Origin: Bradyrhizobium sp. B124
GTDB lineage: Bacteria; Pseudomonadota; Alphaproteobacteria; Rhizobiales; Xanthobacteraceae
Assembly: GCF_038967635.1 (NCBI RefSeq)
Contig: NZ_CP152413.1
Location: 7,134,001-7,198,000 of the forward strand
Direction: 5' to 3'
DNA length: 64,000 nucleotides
Shown: positions 56,975-64,000 of the stretch, one piece after another
How positions within the stretch are numbered: position 1 is the stretch's first letter
Layout of the letters: each line of letters starts with the position of its first letter
Position numbers and translations under genes: made by a program
Notes under the pieces: generated by a model
What the model was told of the DNA's origin: nothing
Database searches by the model: none
What the model saw: only the letters and a program-made list of their open reading frames with translations

Positions 56975-58468
56975 ATGGTCAAGCAGAAGCATGTGTGCGT
57001 CATCGGCGCCGGCATTTCCGGGCTCGCCGCCGGCAAGGCCTTTGCCGGTCGCGGCCACAAGGTGACCATCATCGAGCGCAGCGGCGATCTCGGCGGGGTC
57101 TGGGAGCCGGCGCGCTCCTACCCCGACGTCCAGACCCAGAGCCCGAAGGAGCTCTATCGCTACACCGACAAGGCGATGCCGGAGTCCTATCCGGAATGGC
57201 CGAAGGGCCCACAGGTCCATGCCTATCTGCGGGACTATGCCCGCAGCCACGGGCTCGACGGTGCGATGCGGTTCGATACCAGGGTCGAGAGCATGACGCG
57301 CCGCGCCGATGGCAGACCGGGCTGGACGCTCGAACTGCGCTCGACCGACGGCGCCACCGGCCACGAGGATTTTGACTTCGTCGCCGTCTGCACCGGGCAA
57401 TTCAACGAGCCGCACTCGCTGCCGCTTTCCGGCGAGGACGGCTTCAAGGCGCAGGGCGGCCAGATCCTGCACTCGTCGCAGTACAGCGATCCTGATCTCG
57501 CCAAGGGCCGCAAGGTGGTGGTGCTCGGCGGCTCCAAATCGGCGACCGACATCGCCGTGAATGCGGTCAATTCCGGCGCCAGCGAGGTCACCATCGTGTT
57601 TCGCGAGCCGGTCTGGCGGATCCCCTATTTCGTCGGCGGCCTCGTCAACTTCAAGCGCATCCTCTACATCCGCGCGCAGGAGCAGATGTTCGCGAGCTGG
57701 GGCATCGGGCCGATGGCGCGCCTCGCGCATGTCGTGGCCAAGCCGTTCGTCTGGGCGAACTGGCGCGGGCTCGAGAGCATGCTGAAGATGCAGCTCAAGC
57801 TGAAGCAGTGCGGCATGGTGCCGAAGGAGCGGATCGAAGACGGTGTCAACTGCTCGGTGCCGATCGCGACCCCCGGCTTCTATCCGATGGTTGCCGACGG
57901 CCGGATCAAGGCGGTGCAGGGCACCTTCGATCATTATGAGGGCAAGACCATCGTGATGAGCGGCGGCCAGCGTGTCGCGGCCGACGTCGCGGTGCTCGCG
58001 ATCGGCTACAAGCTCGGCGTGCCGTTCCTGCCCGAGGAGTATCAGAACAAGCTGGTCGAGCCCGACGGGCAGTACCGGCTCTACCGGCTGATCGCCAACC
58101 CCGATCTGCCCGACATGGGCTTTGTCGGCTTCAATTCGAGCTTCTGCACCGTGTTGTGCGCCGATCTCGCCGCCAACTGGCTGGTGCGCTACGCCGACGG
58201 CCAGCTCGCGCGGCAGCCGAGCGCGGCCGAGATGCACGACAACATCGCGATGATGCTGAACTTCAAGCGCGTCGAGCGGCCGGCGGCGGGCGTCTATGGC
58301 GGGCTCTGCGTCGCGCCGTATCACTTCAAGCATTTCGACGAGCTGTTGGCGGACATCGGCACCAAGGCGTCGCGCCGCAACCCGTTCGTCGAAAAATTCA
58401 CGCCGCCGGACGCGGACGCCTATGCGCGCTTCCTTGCGACCGCGCCTATGTACGAGGCCGTGGCCTAA
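56975..58468 (+). CDS. Flavin-containing monooxygenase (FMO/BVMO-like)
   Basis: The 497-residue class B flavoprotein has an FAD motif at the N-terminus (VIGAGISGLAAG) and an NADPH motif near residue 185 (VVVLGGSKSATDIA). The FMO fingerprint near residue 165 is altered: GGQILHSSQY keeps G-x3-H-x3-Y but has Gln where the leading Phe is expected. It could oxygenate a heteroatom or carry out a Baeyer-Villiger step on a cyclic ketone. The convergent alpha/beta hydrolase overlaps its 3' end by four bases and could open the ester or lactone formed. Confidence 0.85.
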   Translation: MVKQKHVCVIGAGISGLAAGKAFAGRGHKVTIIERSGDLGGVWEPARSYPDVQTQSPKELYRYTDKAMPESYPEWPKGPQVHAYLRDYARSHGLDGAMRFDTRVESMTRRADGRPGWTLELRSTDGATGHEDFDFVAVCTGQFNEPHSLPLSGEDGFKAQGGQILHSSQYSDPDLAKGRKVVVLGGSKSATDIAVNAVNSGASEVTIVFREPVWRIPYFVGGLVNFKRILYIRAQEQMFASWGIGPMARLAHVVAKPFVWANWRGLESMLKMQLKLKQCGMVPKERIEDGVNCSVPIATPGFYPMVADGRIKAVQGTFDHYEGKTIVMSGGQRVAADVAVLAIGYKLGVPFLPEEYQNKLVEPDGQYRLYRLIANPDLPDMGFVGFNSSFCTVLCADLAANWLVRYADGQLARQPSAAEMHDNIAMMLNFKRVERPAAGVYGGLCVAPYHFKHFDELLADIGTKASRRNPFVEKFTPPDADAYARFLATAPMYEAVA

Positions 58469-59190
58469 TCGCGGCCGGCGTCGAGGAAGGCTTGCGCCAG
58501 ACGCTCGGGATTGGAGAAGCAGAGCTCGTGGCTACCCGGCACCTGGACCAGGCGGAATAGCCCGAGCTTCTCCGACAGCCGCGGATGCCAGGGCAGGCCG
58601 TGCGGCATCGCCGTGTCCTCGGTGCAGTTGACGTAGGATTTTGCGATCGGCATCTCGGCCGGATTGCTGCGCAGCGCGATCCTGTCCTGGAAGGTCTTGA
58701 GCGGATGCGGGTTGAGCTTGTCATAGGCCCGCTGCGCCGTCTCGAGGTCGGCGTCATTGATGAAGGCCTCGCGCCAGATCGGGAACGGCAGCACCACCGA
58801 GCCGTCGCCGCGCTCGGCATAGATGGCATCGAACAGGTCGACATAGTGCGGCGGCACCATGTCGTTGAGGCTTTCGCCGTTGTTCGGCACGAACGCATTC
58901 CAGTACACCAGCCGCCGGATGCGATTGGCGGCGACGTCGGCAACACCCGTGATGACCATGCCGCCATAGCTGTGGCCGACCAGCACGATGTCATTCAGAT
59001 TGTGCTCGGCGAGATAATCCACGATCGATTGGATGGCCTCGGCAAGGCCGGAGTCCTTGCGGTCGCCGGGCCGGTTGCCCTTGATCGTCGGGGTGTGGAC
59101 GACGTGGCCGGCCTTGCGGATGGCGGCCGCAACCGGCTCAAACTCGGCGCCGGTATGCCAGGCGCCATGGACGAGAACATAGGTCGACAT
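58465..59190 (-). CDS. Alpha/beta hydrolase (esterase-like)
   Basis: The 241-residue alpha/beta hydrolase has an oxyanion segment VHGAWHTG at residues 7-14, the nucleophile elbow GHSYGGMV near Ser80, and a late His in PGSHELCFSNP near 225. The wording matches the small esterase/hydroxynitrile-lyase-like group (salicylate or methyl esterase relatives). GGGAGG lies before ATG 59190. Its 3' end overlaps that of the monooxygenase gene tail to tail, an arrangement that ties the two without co-transcription. Confidence 0.87.
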   Translation of the reverse strand: MSTYVLVHGAWHTGAEFEPVAAAIRKAGHVVHTPTIKGNRPGDRKDSGLAEAIQSIVDYLAEHNLNDIVLVGHSYGGMVITGVADVAANRIRRLVYWNAFVPNNGESLNDMVPPHYVDLFDAIYAERGDGSVVLPFPIWREAFINDADLETAQRAYDKLNPHPLKTFQDRIALRSNPAEMPIAKSYVNCTEDTAMPHGLPWHPRLSEKLGLFRLVQVPGSHELCFSNPERLAQAFLDAGRD

Positions 59191-59343
59191 GTTGTACCTC
59201 CCTGTGTGGTTTGCGAGATCGGCCACCGCGCCCCTGAAGGCCCGGGATACGCGCCGAGCTCAACCAATTCCTGATGGATATTGACCCGGGGCCACGGAAC
59301 GCGCTTGGCTGTAACCGAACCGGATTGGGCTCGGAGTGAACTG

Positions 59344-60324
59344 ATGCAGCAAATCGCCGCCGCGGATCGCTCGCGCAGGCTGAGCTGGAATACCGCGGAC
59401 ACACGGCCGGGCGAGCAGTTCGCCTATTATCGCGAGGCGATCTGCCAGGCCTTCATGAACTTGACGCCGGAGCCGCCGGCGACGCCGGGCTTCCTGGCCC
59501 GGGTCGAGACCGTTGGGCTCGGCGACGGTGCGGTCAACCGGGTCAGTTTCCCGGAGCATGTCGTGCGGCGCTCGACGGCCGATATCGCGGCGTCCAGCCG
59601 GCGCTGTTATTATCTCAATCTCAAGCTCGCCGGCCGCTGCCGTATCCAGCAGGCTGGGCGCGAGATCAGCCTTTCGCCCGGGCAGGTCGGTATCTTCGAC
59701 AGCGGGCAGCGGTTCTCGCTGCTGCACGACCGCGGTCCCGCGCTGCAGGTCGCCTCGTTGTGGGTGCCGGCCGAGGCGCTCGATGAGCGGCTGCCGTCGG
59801 CGCCGGAGGTGGCCCCGGCGCGGGTATCAGACGATCCGTTCGTCGGCCATCTGATCGCGGAGACGGCGCAGGTGCTGAACAATTCGGCACTCAGGGCGTC
59901 CGATACGGACAACGCCCGGCTGTTCGGCGTGCTGCTCGATCTGGTCGCGCTCAGCCTGTCGCGGTCCGGTCGCGCTGGTGTTGCCGAGAGTGCGGGTCTT
60001 GCAGATGCAACCTGGCTTGCGCTGCGCCGTGCCGTGGACCGCAGGCTGCGCGAGCCCGGGCTCGGCGTGGCCGCCGTCGCCGCTGGGATCGGCATCAGCG
60101 AGCGTTACGTCCACAAGCTGTTCGAGCGGGCCGGCACCACATTCGCAAGCTATGTGATGGACCGTCGCCTCGATGGCGCGGCGCGCGATCTGAAGAATCC
60201 CGCGATCGCCGGGCGCGCGATCGGCGACATCGCGTTCGATTGGGGCTTCTCCGACCTGTCGCATTTCACCCGGCGCTTCCGGCATCGCTTCGGCTGCACG
60301 CCGCGCGACTGGCACCGGAGCTAA
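59344..60324 (+). CDS. AraC-family regulator
   Basis: The 326-residue regulator has an AraC_binding_2-like N-terminal domain (about 10-190) and a C-terminal pair of helix-turn-helix units with VAAVAAGIGISERYVHKLFERAG and IGDIAFDWGFSDLSHFTRRFRHRFG. ATG 59344 has GGAG about nine bases upstream; the longer frame from 59281 lacks support. It is divergent from the alpha/beta hydrolase and precedes the maleylacetate reductase by 20 bp, so it may regulate both. Confidence 0.88.
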   Translation: MQQIAAADRSRRLSWNTADTRPGEQFAYYREAICQAFMNLTPEPPATPGFLARVETVGLGDGAVNRVSFPEHVVRRSTADIAASSRRCYYLNLKLAGRCRIQQAGREISLSPGQVGIFDSGQRFSLLHDRGPALQVASLWVPAEALDERLPSAPEVAPARVSDDPFVGHLIAETAQVLNNSALRASDTDNARLFGVLLDLVALSLSRSGRAGVAESAGLADATWLALRRAVDRRLREPGLGVAAVAAGIGISERYVHKLFERAGTTFASYVMDRRLDGAARDLKNPAIAGRAIGDIAFDWGFSDLSHFTRRFRHRFGCTPRDWHRS

Positions 60325-60344
60325 CGCAAAGTTCGGAAGTCACG

Positions 60345-61412
60345 ATGTCACAATCATTCACCTATCAGGTCAGCCCGATGCGGGTCGTGTTCGGGACCGG
60401 CACGGTTGCCGCGCTGGCGGACGAACTCGGCCGGCTCGGCATCAGCCGCGCGCTGGTGCTCGCAAGCCGGCGGCAGCAGGTCGAGCTCGGCGATCTCCGA
60501 GGCTTGACCGGCGGCCGCATGGCTGGCGCGTTCGACGGCGCTGTTGTGCACACCCCTGTCGCGGTCACCGAACGTGCGATGCAGATGGTCCGCGAGTTGA
60601 AGCCCGACGGCGTGGTTGCGATCGGCGCGGGTGCCGCGACTGGCCTCAGCAAGGCGATTGCGTTGCGCACCGACCTGCCGCAACTGATCGTCCCCACCAG
60701 CTATGCCGGCTCCGAGATGACGCCGGTGCTCGGAGAGACCGTGGACGGCGTCAAGACCACCCAGTCCTCGCCAAAGATATTGCCCGAGGCCGTGATCTAC
60801 GACGTCAACCTGACCCTCTCGATGCCGGCAAAGTTCTCGGCGATATCCGGCCTCAACGCGATCGCGCATGCGGCCGAGGCGCTGTATGCGCGGGACGGCA
60901 ATCCGATCACCTCGCTGATGGCGGAAGAGGCGATCGCAAAACTCGCGACATCGCTGCCGAACGTGATCGCGGGGCCGCACGACCTCGACGCGCGGTCCGA
61001 TGCCCTGTATGGCGCCTGGCTGTGCGCGGTCTGTCTCGGCACCGTCGGCATGGCGCTGCATCACAAGCTCTGCCACACCGTCGGCGCGCTGTTCGACCTG
61101 CCGCATGCCGAAACCCATGCGGTGCTGCTGCCGCACACCATCGCCTATAACACGCCGGCGGCACGCGATGCGATCGGCCGCGCCGCGCGGGCGCTCGGCG
61201 TCGCTGATGCGGCCGATGGCCTGTTCGATCTGTCGGCAAGGCTTGGCGCGCCGCGTTCGCTCGCCGAGATCGGCATGCCCGAAGACGGCATCGCAAAGGC
61301 GGCCGCGCTCGCCACCAAAAATCCTTACTGGAATCCGCGGCCGATCGAGGAGCGTGGCATCAGCGACTTGCTGCGGCGCGCGTGGTCGGGCGCGCGACCG
61401 CAGGCCGGATAG
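60345..61412 (+). CDS. Maleylacetate reductase
   Basis: The 355-residue iron-type alcohol dehydrogenase matches maleylacetate reductases: YQVSPMRVVFGTGTVAAL at the start, the NAD-binding VAIGAGAATGLSKAIALR near residue 90, IVPTSYAGSEMTP, and metal-region His in NAIAHAAEALYA, HHKLCHTVG and HAETHAVLLPH. It reduces maleylacetate to 3-oxoadipate at the end of hydroxyquinol and chlorocatechol routes. A hydroxyquinol dioxygenase would be expected beside it but is not in this window. Start ATG 60345 follows GGAAG. Confidence 0.9.
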   Translation: MSQSFTYQVSPMRVVFGTGTVAALADELGRLGISRALVLASRRQQVELGDLRGLTGGRMAGAFDGAVVHTPVAVTERAMQMVRELKPDGVVAIGAGAATGLSKAIALRTDLPQLIVPTSYAGSEMTPVLGETVDGVKTTQSSPKILPEAVIYDVNLTLSMPAKFSAISGLNAIAHAAEALYARDGNPITSLMAEEAIAKLATSLPNVIAGPHDLDARSDALYGAWLCAVCLGTVGMALHHKLCHTVGALFDLPHAETHAVLLPHTIAYNTPAARDAIGRAARALGVADAADGLFDLSARLGAPRSLAEIGMPEDGIAKAAALATKNPYWNPRPIEERGISDLLRRAWSGARPQAG

Positions 61413-61413
61413 A

Positions 61414-62868
61414 TCACACGCCGATGGCGTTGCGCGCGATCACGTCGCGATAGAATGCCGCGCTCAGTTTCGGCACCCGCGCCTGGGTCTCGAAATCCAC
61501 GCGATAGAGGCCGAAGCGCTTCTCGTAGCCGAAGATCCATTCGAAATTATCCATCAGGCTCCACAGGAAATAGCCGTGGATCGGGACGCCGTCGGCGGTC
61601 GCGCGCTGCAATTGGGCGAGGTAGTTGCGCAGGAACATGATGCGGTCGAGGTCATAGATCTGCCCGTCCGGCTGCACCTTGTCCTCGCCGGACGTGCCGT
61701 TCTCGCTGATATAGATGCTCTTGATGTTCCAGAGCTTGGCCGCAATCCGCGGCGCCCAGTAGATCGTCTCCGGCGCGATCCGGAGCCAATCCGAATTCAT
61801 ATGCGGGAAGGAGCCCGGCATCGGCAGCGGCTTCCAGCCGGGGGCAGTGTCGGTGGCGAGGACATAGCAGTGCGGCGCGTAGATGTTGAGCCCGACGAAA
61901 TCGTTGGGCTGCGCGATGATCTTCAGCTCCTCGGCGGTGAATTTGGGCGCGTCCGCACCGGCATATTGCAGGAAGCCCTCGGTGTACTTGCCTTCGAGGA
62001 GGACGCCGAGGAAACCCGCATTGAGCTCGCGTGTCGCGGTCTCGGTGGCGCGAATGTTCTCCGGCGTGTTGACCGCGGGCACGCAGGCGGTGATGTTCTC
62101 GGCGGGACCGACCCGCGTGCCGGGGCGGCCCTTGGCGCGGATCGCCTGCACCGCGAGCCCGTGCGCCAGCGCGACATGGTGGCGCGCCTGGTTCACCTCG
62201 GCCGGCGGCAGCGTCAGGCCCGGCGCGTCAACGCCGAGTGCATAGCCGAACGGGAGGAAACGCCCGACCTCGTTGAGGGTGAAGATGTTCTTGACCCGGT
62301 CGGTCAACCGCTGCGCCACATAGCCGGCGTAATCGCCAAATGCCTTCGACGTGTCGCGTGAGCGCCAGCCGCCGACTCGGTCCTGCAACGCCTGCGGCAG
62401 GTCCCAGTGATAGAGCGTGGCGTACGGCTCGATGCCGTTCGCGAGCAACTCGTCGACCAGGCGGTTGTAGAAGTCGAGGCCCTTCGGGTTCGGCGTGCCG
62501 GTGCCATCGGGGAACACCCGTGGCCAGGCGATCGAAAAGCGATAGGCCCTGGCGCCGAGATCCTTGATGAGGCGGACATCGTCCTTGTAGCGGTGGTAGT
62601 GCTCGTTCGCGCGATCGCCGGTAGAGCCGTCCTCGATCTTGCCCGATGTGTGGGTGAATGTGTCCCAGATCGACGGGCCGCGGCCGTCCTCCTTGACCGC
62701 GCCCTCGACCTGGTAGGACGAGGTCGCAGTGCCCCAGACGAAGCCGGCGGGAAAGTTCGCGCCGTCAGGCCGCGGAGCGTGGTTCGCGGCCTCGGCAGGG
62801 CCGGTCAAACCGAGCGCCGAGAGGCCTGCAAGGCCCGCAAACTGCCGGCGCGAGAACTTTCCGAACAT
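61414..62868 (-). CDS. Tat-exported GH1 beta-glucosidase
   Basis: The 484-residue glycosidase starts with a Tat-type signal (SRRQFAGLAGLSALGL, residues 6-21, cleaved near AEAAN) and a full GH1 barrel. Acid/base Glu200 is in FTLNEV (normally NEP) and nucleophile Glu389 in YISENG. Family-wide FVWGTATSSYQVEG and FSIAWPRVFPDG are present. It would release glucose or another sugar from beta-glucosides in the periplasm. GGGAG precedes ATG 62868; the longer open frame to 63363 overlaps the divergent aminopeptidase and is not used. Convergent with maleylacetate reductase, one base between. Confidence 0.9.
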   Translation of the reverse strand: MFGKFSRRQFAGLAGLSALGLTGPAEAANHAPRPDGANFPAGFVWGTATSSYQVEGAVKEDGRGPSIWDTFTHTSGKIEDGSTGDRANEHYHRYKDDVRLIKDLGARAYRFSIAWPRVFPDGTGTPNPKGLDFYNRLVDELLANGIEPYATLYHWDLPQALQDRVGGWRSRDTSKAFGDYAGYVAQRLTDRVKNIFTLNEVGRFLPFGYALGVDAPGLTLPPAEVNQARHHVALAHGLAVQAIRAKGRPGTRVGPAENITACVPAVNTPENIRATETATRELNAGFLGVLLEGKYTEGFLQYAGADAPKFTAEELKIIAQPNDFVGLNIYAPHCYVLATDTAPGWKPLPMPGSFPHMNSDWLRIAPETIYWAPRIAAKLWNIKSIYISENGTSGEDKVQPDGQIYDLDRIMFLRNYLAQLQRATADGVPIHGYFLWSLMDNFEWIFGYEKRFGLYRVDFETQARVPKLSAAFYRDVIARNAIGV

Positions 62869-63114
62869 TGTTGTCTCCCGTCGCCGGATGCCGCGGCTGG
62901 AATGCCAGCCGCAGGTTAACCTTCCACCCCGCGGTTGAGCAACAAGGCCGCGAGGTCGAGCCGCGGTAGCGAGCGGCGCACCAATCGATGCGACCCGTTG
63001 CGATGTCGGATGTCGCGGAGTTGTCAGTTTTGTGGCGACATCTTCTCTACTAGATTGCCTGCTACGTCCTTCCGCAATGACATCCCAAATCCCGAGAACC
63101 CGGTGAGCTGCGCG

Positions 63115-64000
63115 ATGAACAAGCCTGCGACCCATGTCCGAACCGCGCTGCTGCGTCGTCTTGCCACGGCAATCGGCTTGCTGCTGGCGACGGCCGCAGG
63201 CGCGCAGGCCGAGCAGACATTTTCGTTCGACGGCACACCTGGGAAGCTGCCGAAGACGGTTGTCCCGTTGAGCTACGCGATCGAGCTGACGCCCGATATC
63301 ACCAGCCTGGCGCTGCCTGGCGTGGAGACCGTCGACATCGAGGTGCGTGAGGCTACGGCGCAACTAACGCTGAACGCGATCAACACGACATTCGCCGAGG
63401 CCACGATCGATGACGGCGCGCAGCGCGCGGAGGTCGTGACCGACGCCACCGCGCAGACCGCGACGCTGACCTTCGCCAAGCCGCTTGCGGTGGGCCGGCA
63501 CAAGCTCCGCATCGCGTTCACGGCGCAGATCAACAAATTCGGCACCGGGCTGTTTGTGGTCGACTATCCGACCCCGACCGGGATCAAGCGGTTGATCTCC
63601 AGCAAGCTGGAGCCGGCCGATGCAAGGCGGATCTTTCCGTGCTGGGACGAGCCGTCGTTCAAGGCGAGCTTCGCGCTGACCGTCGTGATCCCGCGCAATC
63701 TGCTCGCGGTCGGCAACATGCCCATCGCGGGCGAGGAGCCGGCCGCCGGCGATCTTAGGAAGGTCACGTTCGCGCCGACGCCGAAAATGTCGAGCTATCT
63801 GTTCGTGCTCACCGTCGGCGAACTTGAGCGGGTCACGGCGGATGCCGGCGGCGTCACCATCGGCGTGGTGACGACGGAGGGCAAGAGCGGGCAGGGCCGG
63901 TTCGCGCTCGACAGCGCGGTGAAGCTGCTCGCCTATTACAACGACTATTTCGGCGTCAAATATCCGCTGCCGAAGCTCGATTTGATCGCGGTTCCCGGCG
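63115..64000 (+). CDS. M1-family metallopeptidase, 3' end cut by window
   Basis: The visible 295 residues start with a signal peptide (RRLATAIGLLLATAAGAQAEQ) and continue as the N-terminal beta domain of an aminopeptidase N-like M1 enzyme, with the FPCWDEPSFKASFALTV block near residue 180. The zinc motif HExxH and exopeptidase GxMEN lie beyond the window, so activity cannot be judged. The protein is exported and would trim peptides in the periplasm. The reading frame stays open to the last base. The start at ATG 63115 has a weak ribosome site (GGTGAG). Confidence 0.88.
   Translation, partial: MNKPATHVRTALLRRLATAIGLLLATAAGAQAEQTFSFDGTPGKLPKTVVPLSYAIELTPDITSLALPGVETVDIEVREATAQLTLNAINTTFAEATIDDGAQRAEVVTDATAQTATLTFAKPLAVGRHKLRIAFTAQINKFGTGLFVVDYPTPTGIKRLISSKLEPADARRIFPCWDEPSFKASFALTVVIPRNLLAVGNMPIAGEEPAAGDLRKVTFAPTPKMSSYLFVLTVGELERVTADAGGVTIGVVTTEGKSGQGRFALDSAVKLLAYYNDYFGVKYPLPKLDLIAVPG

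Noticed and set aside
63564..63767. Small minus-strand gene at the right edge
   Set aside because: It lies within the M1 aminopeptidase frame that stays open to the window end and holds the family signature.

Overview
The window is GC-rich, densely coded chromosomal DNA from an alphaproteobacterium, most probably Bradyrhizobium or a close Nitrobacteraceae relative. This rests on the gene content (many peptide and sugar ABC systems, CelD-like acyltransferase, CbpA/CbpM, PQQ dehydrogenase, LysR/AraC/SorC regulators), frequent GTG/TTG starts, ATGA/GTGA gene overlaps, and several intergenic palindromes of types I recall from bradyrhizobial genomes. No rRNA, tRNA, CRISPR, phage or insertion sequence was seen. 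Both ends cut genes: a flavin monooxygenase-like gene on the left and an M1 aminopeptidase on the right.

Layout. 1-5.9 kb: surface-polysaccharide genes (flavoprotein, CelD-like acyltransferase, WecG/TagA glycosyltransferase, O-antigen ligase/polymerase, secreted GH5 glycanase). 6-7.3 kb: an MHS-type MFS transporter. 7.3-16.7 kb: a stress and protein-quality island on both strands, with an encapsulin nanocompartment gene, its DyP peroxidase cargo carrying a C-terminal targeting peptide, a DUF2171 protein, ClpB, a secreted YXWGXW-type protein, CbpA with its modulator CbpM, and several small unknown proteins. 16.7-18.4 kb: a CPA2 antiporter.

18.6-28.2 kb: a polyol catabolic locus, with HAD phosphatase, SorC regulator, SmoEFGK-type ABC importer, SDR dehydrogenase, FGGY pentulose kinase and PfkB fructokinase. 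The promoter of the importer operon carries two direct repeats, and the HAD/SorC promoter carries the same motif. 28.2-36.1 kb: a LysR regulator divergent from an amidase and a complete five-gene peptide-type ABC transporter. 36.6-38.9 kb: a periplasmic PQQ alcohol dehydrogenase and a diheme cytochrome c, which together would pass electrons to the respiratory chain. 39-43.5 kb: a stand-alone serine hydroxymethyltransferase, an exported ankyrin protein behind a class A beta-lactamase, and a divergent AmpR-like LysR regulator.

43.7-51.4 kb: a second complete peptide-type ABC transporter on the minus strand, headed by an AbgB-like M20 amidohydrolase. 51.7-55 kb: an atypical metallophosphoesterase, a small unknown protein, and a degenerate HtrA-like protein that has lost two triad residues and is translationally coupled to a small LuxR-type regulator. 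55.1-61.4 kb: an aromatic or ring-compound module (AraC, cupin, flavin monooxygenase, alpha/beta hydrolase, AraC, maleylacetate reductase). 61.4-64 kb: a Tat-exported GH1 beta-glucosidase and the start of an M1 aminopeptidase.

The most rewarding items are the encapsulin-DyP operon with its cargo peptide, the pseudoprotease-LuxR pair, the polyol-locus operator motif, the aromatic cluster that lacks an obvious ring-cleavage enzyme, and an intergenic repeat whose two copies keep a 12-bp hairpin with different stem sequences. Most genes belong to known families. I did not find a system that I can confidently call wholly new.
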